Assembly: GCF_000159095.1 (NCBI RefSeq)
Contig: NZ_GG666297.1
Span: 230,355 to 294,354 of the forward strand
Reading direction: 5' to 3'
Origin: Anaerococcus tetradius ATCC 35098
Lineage (GTDB): Bacteria > Bacillota > Clostridia > Tissierellales > Peptoniphilaceae
Length of the DNA stretch: 64,000 bases
Position 1 is the first letter of the stretch. Every line of letters starts with the position of its first letter. Below the pieces are notes generated by a model that had not been told where the DNA came from, ran no database searches, and saw nothing but the letters and a program-made list of their open reading frames with translations. The translations under genes and the position numbers were made by a program. Positions 8,893 to 17,429 of the stretch are shown here, piece by piece.

Positions 8893-9279
8893 CAAAAACA
8901 AACTTAGATTTTCACAAAAAAACCTTTTCTTTTATTTTCAAACATGCTATAATAAACCCAATAAATCTCTTAGCTTAATGTAGGAAATAATTAGTGATAA
9001 AAGTAAATGATTAAAGTCGATACTTTGGCGTATTAGCAAGGATTATGAAGGAAGAATAGAAAGGTTATAGCTTGTATCAATTTCATCTTTTGTATTGTTT
9101 TCTTGTTAGGGCTTTGAGTTCTGACTTCAATTGATAAACGTTATCACTAGACTTGCGGCTGATTCTTTAGAGTAAACTTTAAAGAAATATCGAAAGGAGG
9201 TAAGAAGGAAATAATTTATGTCGGCTGTTTATCAATAATTGAGCAAATTTGTTACTAATTAAATATAAGAGGAGTTTAT
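8893..9279 (+). promoter_or_regulatory. long structured leader with two competing stems, class unknown
   Basis: This stretch holds no sizeable gene. Bases 9132-9146 form a perfect local hairpin or palindrome TGATAA-ACG-TTATCA. The same left arm, as TTGATAAAC (9131-9139), pairs with GTTTATCAA (9227-9235) with three more pairs across a bulge. The two stems exclude each other. Between the arms of the long-range stem lie AAAGGAGG and a six-codon reading frame with start and stop (9218-9238, MSAVYQ). I find no T-box, glycine, lysine, TPP, FMN, SAM or c-di-GMP consensus. It could be a riboswitch or attenuator. The TGATAA-N3-TTATCA palindrome could instead be a protein operator. Confidence 0.4.
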
Positions 9280-9627
9280 ATGAAATATTTGAAAGAATTT
9301 TGTTACTTGTTGTTTTTCTTATTGCTAGGCTTTATAGCAAAAAAAGTTACTGGCCTTCCAATTCCTGAACCAGTTTTTGGTATGATTTTCTTATTCATAG
9401 CCCTAGTAAGTAAGCTTGTTAAATTGGATGATATTCAATCTACATCTAGCTTTTTGACATCAATCCTAGCCTTTACCTTCACCCCACTTGGAGTTGGTCT
9501 AATGGTTCAATTTGATGTTATAAAAGACAATGCTATAAAAATCTTGATAGTAATGACAATATCATGCCTAATAACAATGGCAGTAACAGCTAAGGTTGTT
9601 GAATTAGTACAAAAAGCGAGGAAATAA
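9280..9627 (+). CDS. lrgA: LrgA/CidA-family holin-like membrane protein
   Basis: 115 residues with four predicted membrane segments and the family sequence LGFIAKKVTGLPIPEPVFGM, matching the G-L-P-I-P-x-x-V-x-G-M signature of LrgA/CidA. Once viewed as holins, LrgAB-type pairs are now known in B. subtilis (PftAB) to be facilitated pyruvate transporters. Placed at the head of a lactate-oxidation operon, transport of pyruvate or lactate is the more attractive reading. One base separates it from lrgB. Confidence 0.88.
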   Translation: MKYLKEFCYLLFFLLLGFIAKKVTGLPIPEPVFGMIFLFIALVSKLVKLDDIQSTSSFLTSILAFTFTPLGVGLMVQFDVIKDNAIKILIVMTISCLITMAVTAKVVELVQKARK

Positions 9628-9628
9628 G

Positions 9629-10372
9629 ATGAGTGAGATTTTAAATACATATTTAGCGGACAATGATTTCTTTGGGATAATCCTCAGTATAGTAATGTTT
9701 AGAATCGGCATGATAATTAACAAAAAAACAAAAATTGCCATTCTAAATCCCCTTCTACTAGCCATAGTTTTTTCTATAGCATTTTTGAAATTGACAGGCA
9801 TAAGCTATGACAATTTCAACAAGGGTGGTAAATACATATCATTTTTAATAGCACCTACAACAGTTGCCTTGGTAGTAAGTTTATATAAAAATATAGACAG
9901 ATTAAAGGCTAATCTTCTACCAATCCTGATAGGAGTTATTGTAGGATCAATAGTAGCTATAATTTCAGCTTATCTCTTATCAAAAGTATTTAGTTTTGAT
10001 AAGGAGCTTACTCTTGCTATGATGCCACAATCAGTAACAACACCAATTGCCAAGTCTCTAACAGAAGAATATGTAGGTAAGTTTATAACAGATGATGTAA
10101 CAATCAAGACCTATGCGGCAATAACAACAATAACAGTTATCCTAAGAGGTACTGTTGGAGCAATCTTTGCACCTACCGTTATGAAAATAATGAAAGTAAA
10201 AGATGCTGTTGCTATGGGTGTTGGAATTGGTACATCAAGCCACGCTATGGGAACATCAAAAGCCATAGAGATGGGTGAAGTTCAAGGAGCTATGAGTGGT
10301 TTATCTATCGCTATAGCTGGTATTTGTACAGTAATCTTGATGCCTATCTTTGTAATGCTATTTATTGGATAA
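9629..10372 (+). CDS. lrgB: LrgB-family membrane protein, partner of LrgA
   Basis: 247 residues with about seven membrane segments. Typical LrgB elements are present: ISFLIAPTTVALVVSLYKN (about 70-88), MMPQSVTTPIAKSLTEE (about 131-147) and the glycine-rich GVGIGTSSHAMGTSKAIEMG near 190-215. Length and order match characterised LrgB/CidB/PftB proteins. Together with LrgA it would form the membrane transporter of the operon. The next gene begins 21 bp downstream on the same strand. Confidence 0.88.
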   Translation: MSEILNTYLADNDFFGIILSIVMFRIGMIINKKTKIAILNPLLLAIVFSIAFLKLTGISYDNFNKGGKYISFLIAPTTVALVVSLYKNIDRLKANLLPILIGVIVGSIVAIISAYLLSKVFSFDKELTLAMMPQSVTTPIAKSLTEEYVGKFITDDVTIKTYAAITTITVILRGTVGAIFAPTVMKIMKVKDAVAMGVGIGTSSHAMGTSKAIEMGEVQGAMSGLSIAIAGICTVILMPIFVMLFIG

Positions 10373-10393
10373 AACTGTAAGTAAGTGAATTAA

Positions 10394-11587
10394 ATGCCTA
10401 AAAAAATATTCATGTACACAGGAAAGGGGGGAGTTGGCAAGACTAGCATAGCTAGTGCCACTTCACTCATTTCCGCAGGAAGTAATATCAAAACTATTTT
10501 GATAAGTATAGATACAGCTCACAGTTTATCTGATGTATTCGATATCAAAATAGCTGGAGATTTTAGGGAGATTAAAGAAAATTTGACTGCCATAGAACTA
10601 GATAGTTCTAAAATTTTGAAGGAAAAGTTTCCTAAGATTAAGACTAACTTAGCAGATGGCTTTAATAGGGCTGATATAGCAGGCTTACAATATAGTTCGA
10701 GTTTCGATATGCCCTTTATTGTTAATATTTTAACCTTACTTGAGATTTTAGCCATCTATGAGAACTACGATTATGAAAATATTATAGTCGATTGTCCAGC
10801 TTCTGCTTCTACTTTTGCTTATTTGAAATTTCCTGAGATGCTTTCTTGGTATTTGGAGAAATTTTTTGGAGTTGGCAAGAAGGTCATAAGGGGCCTAAGG
10901 CCTATTTCAAAATATAAGTATAAGATTGATTTACCTAGTGAAGATTCTTTAGGCCAGTTAGAAGTTATTTATAAAAGATTGCTAAAGTTAGTTAATATCT
11001 TAAAGGATCCAAATATTTCGACCATTAGGCTAGTAGGTCTTGCCGAAAAAATGGTTATAGAAGAAAGCAAGAGAGATTTATCATATCTTAGGCTTTTTGA
11101 TTACAATGTAGATGGATTTTTCGTAAATAGACTCTATGAGGATGATGGAAGTGAATTTATTAAAAAAAGATTAGAGATTCAAAATAAAAATCTTAATCTC
11201 ATTGATAAAATTTTCTACGATGTTCCTATTTTCAAAATCAACTTGATGAAAGAGGATATGAGAAATCTTCATGATTTAGAAAAATTCGCTATGAAAATAG
11301 AAAATAATGATAAACTTATAGAAATTAAGTCTATGCCAGATACATATATTATTGAAAAGAAAAAAGGTACTTATCTAATCAACATATATGTCGGTGATGT
11401 GGATGATGTTGAAGTTTTAAAGAATGGTCTTGACTTAAATATTAGGATAAAGGATGTAAGAAGAATTATAAGTCTTCCTAATATCCTAAAAGATTCAACT
11501 CTATCTAATTATCATATAGAAGCTTCTAAGCTTATGATTTATTTGGATAAGGAGGATCCAGGGCAAAATGATGAGAATTATAATTAA
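10394..11587 (+). CDS. ArsA/Get3-like ATPase, first of a tandem pair
   Basis: 397 residues. The deviant Walker A motif with signature lysine is GKGGVGKTS (about 10-18), switch I is IDTAHSLSDVF, and the switch II position is VDCPASASTF. The last about 75 residues (ending in RRIISLPNILKDS and LMIYL) resemble the HSP20-like domain found at the end of bacterial ArsA proteins. It has a single cysteine (in VDCP), so the ArsA metalloid site and the Get3 CxxC are absent, and no ars gene is nearby. A role in arsenic export is therefore unlikely. Overlaps the second ATPase gene by 20 bp, which suggests a heterodimer. Confidence 0.85.
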   Translation: MPKKIFMYTGKGGVGKTSIASATSLISAGSNIKTILISIDTAHSLSDVFDIKIAGDFREIKENLTAIELDSSKILKEKFPKIKTNLADGFNRADIAGLQYSSSFDMPFIVNILTLLEILAIYENYDYENIIVDCPASASTFAYLKFPEMLSWYLEKFFGVGKKVIRGLRPISKYKYKIDLPSEDSLGQLEVIYKRLLKLVNILKDPNISTIRLVGLAEKMVIEESKRDLSYLRLFDYNVDGFFVNRLYEDDGSEFIKKRLEIQNKNLNLIDKIFYDVPIFKINLMKEDMRNLHDLEKFAMKIENNDKLIEIKSMPDTYIIEKKKGTYLINIYVGDVDDVEVLKNGLDLNIRIKDVRRIISLPNILKDSTLSNYHIEASKLMIYLDKEDPGQNDENYN

Positions 11588-12734
11588 TACGGGCAAAGGC
11601 GGTGTTGGTAAAACTACCCTATCTGCTCTTACAGCCATAAATATCTCAAAGAGATTAAAAACTCTTGTTGTTAGTAGTGATACAGCTCATAGCCTTAGTG
11701 ATTTATTTAGAAAACCTTTATCAAACGAAGCAAGACTAATAGATGAAAATTTGTATGCACTAGAAATAAATCCTTTAGTTGAGGGCAAGAAGGCTTGGGG
11801 TAAGTTAAATTCTTATTTAAGAGAAATTATTAAGAATAATGCAATGGATGATGTTCAGACTGATGAACTCTTACTTATGCCAGGTCTAGATGATATTTTT
11901 TGCCTGCTAAAGATTTTAGAAATTTATAAAGAAGGAAAATATGAAGCCCTAGTAGTTGATTGTGGACCCAGTGGAGAAACTATATCGTTTTTATCAACTG
12001 GTGAAAAGCTAAAGAACTTAGCTGATAATCTTCTACCGACCTTAAAGCGATTTAACAATATTTTTGGGGGCTTTATTGAGAAAAAAACAGAAGTTAAAAA
12101 ACCCAAGGACATAGTCTTTGATGAGTTTATAAAATTGTCTAAGGATTTATACGAGCTTGAAGAGATTCTTAGAGATAAGAAGATTACAAGTATAAGGCTT
12201 GTAAGTAAGGCGAATAGGGTTATAGCCAATGAAGCCTTTAGAACTTATAGCCTAGCTAATCTTTATGGTTTTACTACGGATTTAGTATTTATTAATATGA
12301 TTTTTCCTGACCAGCTCAAGAATACAAGCTATGCTAATTTGTTAGATGAAGAAAGAGAAAATATAAAGAGAATCGAAGATTATTTCTTTGATAAGGAAAT
12401 AATCAAACTTTCTTTACAAGATGATGAAGTGATTGGCATAAAAGCCTTAAATATTCTACACGATAAGGTATTTGCTAACTATAAGCTAGAAGATGTTTTT
12501 GTGGATTACGAGGTTTTCGAGATTATACAAGATAAAGCTAGCAAAATAGTTTCTATAGATATTAAAGAGGCTAGTGAAAAGGAGGTGAGTGTAGAAAAGA
12601 TAGGAAATGATTTGGAAATTTCATATCTAAATTTCAAAAGGAGATTTAAATTGCCAGATAGTGTGTCTTCCAGGAAAATAAGTTCATTTTCACTGAAAGA
12701 TAATAAGTTGAGAATTGTAATGGATTATGACTGA
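11568..12734 (+). CDS. ArsA/Get3-like ATPase, second of a tandem pair
   Basis: 388 residues, organised like its neighbour: GKGGVGKTTLSALTA, SSDTAHSLSDLF (switch I), VVDCGPSGETISFL (switch II) and a C-terminal HSP20-like segment (RRFKLPDSVSSRKISSF, LRIVMDY). Only two cysteines, both in core strands, so no metalloid-binding triad. In classic ArsA two such halves are one polypeptide; here they are separate, overlapping genes. The two copies are clearly diverged from each other, so a heterodimer is more likely than a recent duplication. AAGGAGG at 11550-11556 serves the ATG at 11568 or 11571. Confidence 0.85.
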   Translation: MMRIIINTGKGGVGKTTLSALTAINISKRLKTLVVSSDTAHSLSDLFRKPLSNEARLIDENLYALEINPLVEGKKAWGKLNSYLREIIKNNAMDDVQTDELLLMPGLDDIFCLLKILEIYKEGKYEALVVDCGPSGETISFLSTGEKLKNLADNLLPTLKRFNNIFGGFIEKKTEVKKPKDIVFDEFIKLSKDLYELEEILRDKKITSIRLVSKANRVIANEAFRTYSLANLYGFTTDLVFINMIFPDQLKNTSYANLLDEERENIKRIEDYFFDKEIIKLSLQDDEVIGIKALNILHDKVFANYKLEDVFVDYEVFEIIQDKASKIVSIDIKEASEKEVSVEKIGNDLEISYLNFKRRFKLPDSVSSRKISSFSLKDNKLRIVMDYD

Positions 12735-12773
12735 AATTGTAGAAAAAATTCTAATATTGAGAGGTTTTAAATA

Positions 12774-13322
12774 ATGGAGAGTAGATTGGAATTATTTGAT
12801 ACTTTTGCCAAAAACCTAGAGGCTGTCAATGGTACTTGCTATAAGACAGATAAAGCTAATTTGGCAGAAACCATTGTAAAGATTTATAAGGATAATGGCA
12901 TTGATTCAACTTGTATGCTTGAAACAGACCTAGCTAAAACAGCAGGTTTAAGTAAGGTGCTTATGGATAATGGTATCCAAGTACATAGTGATCATATCAG
13001 ATTAAATAGCGAAACCGATAAGGGTGGGATTACAGAAGTTGCCTATGGTATAGCTGAACTTGGTTCTTTAATTCAAGCCAGTGATGATATAGATAATAGA
13101 TTAATGGCTATTATGCCAGAATATTATATAGGCATAGTTAATGGATCAACAATTGTGGAAACATACGATGATATGTTTGACAAACTTGCTGAGCTTAAAC
13201 CATTTCCTAAATATGTCGGTTTTATAACAGGACCTTCTAGAACAGCAGATATTGAATGTGTTGGTACTGTTGGTGTTCATGGACCTTTACAAATGAGCGT
13301 AGTTATAGTTACAGACTTATAG
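12774..13322 (+). CDS. lutC: LutC-like LUD-domain protein (lactate utilisation)
   Basis: 182-residue single LUD domain. The C-terminal signature ITGPSRTADIECVGTVGVHG, followed by a beta strand ending in VIVTD, is diagnostic of LutC/YkgG. It is somewhat shorter than B. subtilis LutC (about 240). LutC is a required subunit of the LutABC iron-sulfur L-lactate dehydrogenase. It lies 31 bp before the LutB-LutA fusion, so all three lactate-utilisation modules are present but in the order C-(B-A). Confidence 0.9.
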   Translation: MESRLELFDTFAKNLEAVNGTCYKTDKANLAETIVKIYKDNGIDSTCMLETDLAKTAGLSKVLMDNGIQVHSDHIRLNSETDKGGITEVAYGIAELGSLIQASDDIDNRLMAIMPEYYIGIVNGSTIVETYDDMFDKLAELKPFPKYVGFITGPSRTADIECVGTVGVHGPLQMSVVIVTDL

Positions 13323-13353
13323 TTTAAAGATCTAAATTTATGAGGAGAAAAAT

Positions 13354-15513
13354 ATGGTTGATAGTGTAAGTTTAAAAGACGAGATAAAGGATGCGTTAGA
13401 TAATGCGACCTTGGGTAGAACTTTAGGAAATTTCTGTAAAACATATCCACAAAGAAGACTAAATTCTTATGCTGGAGTTGATTTTAAGAATACTCAACAA
13501 ACTATTAAGAAGGTAAAATCTTATGCTGCTGAACATGTTGATCAAATGATCGCAGAGTTTACTAAAAATTGCGAAAAAAGAGGCGGACATGTTGTTGTAG
13601 TTAAGAGCAAGGAAGAAGCAGCTGAATGGGTTAAAAACTTCATCAAAGAAAAAAATATTAAGTCAGCAGTAAAATCTAAATCAATGTGCTCAGAAGAGAT
13701 ACATTTTAATCATATTCTTGCTGAAAATGGAGTAGAGTGTCAAGAAACTGACCTTGGCGAATTTATCATTTCCCTAGAACATAATACACCAGTACATATG
13801 GTAATGCCTGCTCTTCACTTAAATAAGGAACAAGTAGCAGATTTATTTTCAGATTATACAAAGACCAACCACGAGCCAATAATATCTGAAGAAGTAAAGA
13901 CAGCAAGAAAGGTTATGAGAGATAAATTCATTAACGCCGACTTGGGTGTTTCAGGAGCAAATGTTGCTGTAGCTGAAACAGGAACAGTCTTTACAATGAC
14001 AAATGAAGGTAATGGTAGGATGGTTGGAACCCTACCTAAAAATCATCTATATATCTTTGGTATTGAAAAATTCGTAAATTCTATATCAGATGCTAGATGG
14101 ATTTTCAAGGCTTTGCCACGTAATGGTACTGCACAAAGAATAACTTCTTACTTATCTATGTACACAGGTGCTTGTGAAGTTGTTACAGATAAAGAAAATG
14201 ACACTAAAGAAGATAAGGGATTTTATTGTCTAATATTAGATGATCCAGGAAGAAGAGAAATTTTAGCTGAAGAAGAATATAGAGAAATCTTTAACTGCAT
14301 CAGATGTGGTGCTTGTCTAGACATTTGTCCAGCTTTTGCCCTAGTTGGTGGTCACGTTTATGGTTCTAATGTCTATACTGGAGGAATTGGTACCCTACTA
14401 ACCCACTTCCTAATAGATGAAAATAGAGCAAGTGAAATCGAAAGTGTATGTCTCCAATGCGGTAGATGTAATGAAGTTTGCGGTGGTGGTCTTCCAATTG
14501 CCCAAATGATAATGGGAATAAGAGAAGAAAATGTAAAGAATAATCCAAATCCTATCAAGAAATTCGCCCTAGATGCTGTTACAGATAGGAAACTCTTCCA
14601 CTCACTACTAAGAATTGCTTCAATAGCTCAAGAACCATTTAGCAAGGGTGGAACTATGATTAGGCACTTACCTGATTTTGTTTCAGGCATGACTGGAGGA
14701 AAGGTCCTACCAAGTATTGCAAAAGTTCCATTAAGAGATATCTTTGATCTTATCGAACAAGATGTCAAAAATCCTAAGGGAACAGTTGCCTTATTTGCAG
14801 GTTGTTTACTAGACTTTGTGTATGTCGATACTGCCAAATCACTAGTTAAGAATATGAACTCAATTGGCTATAAGGTTGAATTCCCACAAGGTCAAGCTTG
14901 CTGCGGTTGTCCTGCAAGCAATATGGGTGATGTGGAAAATGCTAGAAAAGAAGCCGAAATTAACATCAAGGCTATGGATGCAGAAAAATATGATTACATC
15001 CTTCTTGCTTGTCCATCATGTACCCACCAACTTCAATCTTACAAGACTTTCTTCGAAGAAGGTAGCGAGATGTACAAGAGAGCAGAAATCTTGGGATCTA
15101 AGTGTGTAGATTTCTGTAAGCTATTCCACGAAATAGACGATAGCGAAAATCATGGAGATGGCAAAAATATCAAGGTAACCTATCATGATTCTTGCCACTT
15201 AAAGAGAACCTTGGGAGTATTTGAACAACCAAGAGATCTACTAAAGAATACCGACGGTGTAGAATTTGTAGAAATGGAAGATAGCGACAACTGCTGTGGA
15301 TTCGCAGGATCTTACAATGTTTTATATCCAGATATTTCTTCAAAAATCCTAAAGAACAAAATTGAAAACATTAAAAAATCTGGAGCAGATGTTGTAGCTG
15401 TGGATTGTCCTGGTTGTATGATGCAAATTAGGGGCGGTCTTGAGGCAGAAGGCTTAGATATTAAGGTTAAACACACTTCAGAAATTATATCTGAAAAGAG
15501 AGGACTCATCTAA
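13354..15513 (+). CDS. LutB-LutA fusion: iron-sulfur lactate oxidation protein
   Basis: 719 residues in three parts. Residues 1-300 are a LUD domain (GVSGANVAVAETGTVF). Two 4Fe-4S motifs follow, CIRCGACLDICP (C315, C318, C321, C325) and CLQCGRCNEVC (C366, C369, C372, C376). Residues about 480-719 carry two LutA-type CCG repeats (CCGCPASNMGD with CPSC; DSCHLKRT with CCGFAGSYNVL and DCPGC). In B. subtilis LutA and LutB are separate. Electrons from lactate probably leave through the clusters to a carrier or quinone. Two bases separate it from the polyprenyl synthase gene. Confidence 0.9.
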   Translation: MVDSVSLKDEIKDALDNATLGRTLGNFCKTYPQRRLNSYAGVDFKNTQQTIKKVKSYAAEHVDQMIAEFTKNCEKRGGHVVVVKSKEEAAEWVKNFIKEKNIKSAVKSKSMCSEEIHFNHILAENGVECQETDLGEFIISLEHNTPVHMVMPALHLNKEQVADLFSDYTKTNHEPIISEEVKTARKVMRDKFINADLGVSGANVAVAETGTVFTMTNEGNGRMVGTLPKNHLYIFGIEKFVNSISDARWIFKALPRNGTAQRITSYLSMYTGACEVVTDKENDTKEDKGFYCLILDDPGRREILAEEEYREIFNCIRCGACLDICPAFALVGGHVYGSNVYTGGIGTLLTHFLIDENRASEIESVCLQCGRCNEVCGGGLPIAQMIMGIREENVKNNPNPIKKFALDAVTDRKLFHSLLRIASIAQEPFSKGGTMIRHLPDFVSGMTGGKVLPSIAKVPLRDIFDLIEQDVKNPKGTVALFAGCLLDFVYVDTAKSLVKNMNSIGYKVEFPQGQACCGCPASNMGDVENARKEAEINIKAMDAEKYDYILLACPSCTHQLQSYKTFFEEGSEMYKRAEILGSKCVDFCKLFHEIDDSENHGDGKNIKVTYHDSCHLKRTLGVFEQPRDLLKNTDGVEFVEMEDSDNCCGFAGSYNVLYPDISSKILKNKIENIKKSGADVVAVDCPGCMMQIRGGLEAEGLDIKVKHTSEIISEKRGLI

Positions 15514-15515
15514 AA

Positions 15516-16508
15516 ATGAACTTGCAAATAAGTGATGTTTTATCCAAAGAAAATCTTATAGAAGACCTAGTCATTGAAATCCATCAAGAAATAAAAAATA
15601 TTTTGGGAGATTATAAGTCTAGCCAAAATCTGTATGACATTATCAAAGATGCCTTGAGATCTTCTGGAAAGATGATTAGGACAAAGCTGCTTATTTGTAT
15701 AAGTCTTATGGGAGAAGAAGAAATAAGTGATAAGATTATTTCCCAATGTGCGGCAGTAGAGATAACTCATCTAGCATCGTTAATCCACGATGATATTATA
15801 GACGATTCTACATTAAGGAGATCTCACAAATCAACTCAAGCAAAATACGGCAAGGATGTAGCTGTATTTGCTGGAGATTATATGATAGCTAAAGTTTTTA
15901 GTTATCTAGCAAAAAAAGGCTATGTCGAAGAGATTTCCGTAATAGCCGACACTATTAGGGATATGTGCAACGGAGAAGTTGGACAAAATCTAAATAAGTA
16001 CAAGATAAATGTAAGTACTGATGAATATTTTGAAAATATTTCCGGTAAGACTGCTTCATTTTTTAAGACTGTTTGTTATTTTGGCTCCAAAAATTGTGGC
16101 TTTGATAGGAAAGATACAGAAAAAATGGTAAGATTCGGACAAAATCTCGGCCTAATGTTTCAGCTAAAAGATGATTTGCTGGATTTATTTTCTGAAAAAG
16201 CCCTAACAGGTAAGGAAGAATTTTCAGATCTTAGGGAGGGCATATATACCTATCCAATAATCCTTGCTCTACAAAATGAAGAATATGGCAAGGATATATA
16301 TGATATATTAGTGAAAAATAGACAAACTTCTCTAGATAAAAAAGACTTCCTTATCCTAAGGGACTTACTTAAAAAGGCTAGGGCGGATTTTCTAAGTTCA
16401 ATGATGATTAAAAAACTTGCAGATGAAAACAGATTCATCCTAAAAAGCTTAGATTCTGGTAGAAGCACCTACCTATATAAGATTTTAGAAAAAGTTGAGA
16501 AATTCTGA
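15516..16508 (+). CDS. polyprenyl diphosphate synthase, probable heptaprenyl/octaprenyl class
   Basis: 330 residues with both aspartate-rich motifs of long-chain trans-prenyltransferases: LIHDDIIDDSTLRR (first, about residues 90-103) and LKDDLLDLF (second, about 217-225). The GKMIRT basic motif lies near residue 52. It makes the isoprenoid tail of a quinone in the cytoplasm. Its stop overlaps the start of the UbiA-type prenyltransferase by one base (TGATG), tying its product to quinone assembly rather than to cell-wall undecaprenyl synthesis. Chain length cannot be read from sequence. Confidence 0.88.
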   Translation: MNLQISDVLSKENLIEDLVIEIHQEIKNILGDYKSSQNLYDIIKDALRSSGKMIRTKLLICISLMGEEEISDKIISQCAAVEITHLASLIHDDIIDDSTLRRSHKSTQAKYGKDVAVFAGDYMIAKVFSYLAKKGYVEEISVIADTIRDMCNGEVGQNLNKYKINVSTDEYFENISGKTASFFKTVCYFGSKNCGFDRKDTEKMVRFGQNLGLMFQLKDDLLDLFSEKALTGKEEFSDLREGIYTYPIILALQNEEYGKDIYDILVKNRQTSLDKKDFLILRDLLKKARADFLSSMMIKKLADENRFILKSLDSGRSTYLYKILEKVEKF

Positions 16509-17428
16509 TGCAAGCCTATCAAAGAATGACAGTAAAAAACATAATAAATTTTGCTAATCCTAGGACTTTTGTAGCTTCAATAATACCGGCAATCTTTGGC
16601 ATATTATTAAGCCTTAAACTAGGCTATAGCCTAAGTTTAGCTAGGGCCTTGGCTCTTATAATGGCTTGTGTATTTTTCCAGGCAGCTGTAAATACCATAA
16701 ATGACTATAGCGACTTTGTTAATGGGGTTGACAGCTTGGATGATAATTTAGAAGAAGACGATAATGTTATGTTTTACTCTAACATTAGACCTAAGAGTGT
16801 AGAAAATTTAGCAATAATTTTTCTACTAATAGGAATCGGACTTGGATTTTTGGGCCTTGATAGGATGAATTTCCCAAGCCTTGTCATAGCTTTTATAGGC
16901 TTACTTACAGTTTTTCTTTATTCCAAGGGGCCTTTACCAATTTCATACTTACCAATTGGAGAATTAGTAAGTGGCTTTGTAATGGGTGGTCTGATACCAC
17001 TTGGAGTATTCAGTGCAGTAAGCAATAGCTTTGATGGAAAGATTCTATTAGCTAGCCTTCCCTTTATGCTAGGTATTGCTCTTATCATGATGAGCAATAA
17101 TGCTAGTGATATAGAAAAAGACAGGAGAGCAAAAAGATACACCCTGGCAGTTGTGATGGGTAGGCAAAAGGTAAAAGTTTTGTATAAAATATCTATTCTT
17201 CTCTGGCTAATAAGTCAATTAAGTCTAACATATTATTTGGCAGGACTTCCAATACTTGCACTAAACAGTGTCTTCTTGATCTTGAGGCTAAGATTGATAA
17301 GAAATGTTTTTACAGCAAGTCTTCTTCCAGAAGTTAGGATTGGGCAGATGATAAGTATTGTTAAGGCTAATGTTTTGATAAATGGAGTCTATTTGACTGG
17401 TATATTAATAAGTTTATTCGGAGCTTAG
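16508..17428 (+). CDS. menA: UbiA-family prenyltransferase, MenA-like
   Basis: 306 residues with about eight membrane helices. The first substrate-binding motif is NTINDYSDFVNGVDSLDD (N-D-x-x-D-x-x-x-x-x-D); the second aspartate region is NNASDIEKDRRAKRYTLAV (about 198-216), as in MenA. It would attach the prenyl tail to 1,4-dihydroxy-2-naphthoate in the membrane. Genes for the early menaquinone steps (menF, D, H, C, E, B) do not occur in this window, so the acceptor may be imported. Flanked by the tail synthase and the methyltransferase. Confidence 0.85.
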   Translation: MQAYQRMTVKNIINFANPRTFVASIIPAIFGILLSLKLGYSLSLARALALIMACVFFQAAVNTINDYSDFVNGVDSLDDNLEEDDNVMFYSNIRPKSVENLAIIFLLIGIGLGFLGLDRMNFPSLVIAFIGLLTVFLYSKGPLPISYLPIGELVSGFVMGGLIPLGVFSAVSNSFDGKILLASLPFMLGIALIMMSNNASDIEKDRRAKRYTLAVVMGRQKVKVLYKISILLWLISQLSLTYYLAGLPILALNSVFLILRLRLIRNVFTASLLPEVRIGQMISIVKANVLINGVYLTGILISLFGA

Positions 17429-17429
17429 G

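Noticed and set aside
9218-9238. Six-codon frame MSAVYQ in the operon leader as a stand-alone gene
   Set aside because: Too short to support by itself; kept only as part of the leader description.
10394-12734. Arsenic resistance operon
   Set aside because: ArsA-like ATPases are present, but there is no arsB, arsD, arsR or arsC, and the metalloid-binding cysteines are missing.
14366-14558. Overlapping minus-strand ORFs inside the LutB-LutA gene
   Set aside because: They are antisense shadows of a well-supported conserved coding sequence, without ribosome sites.
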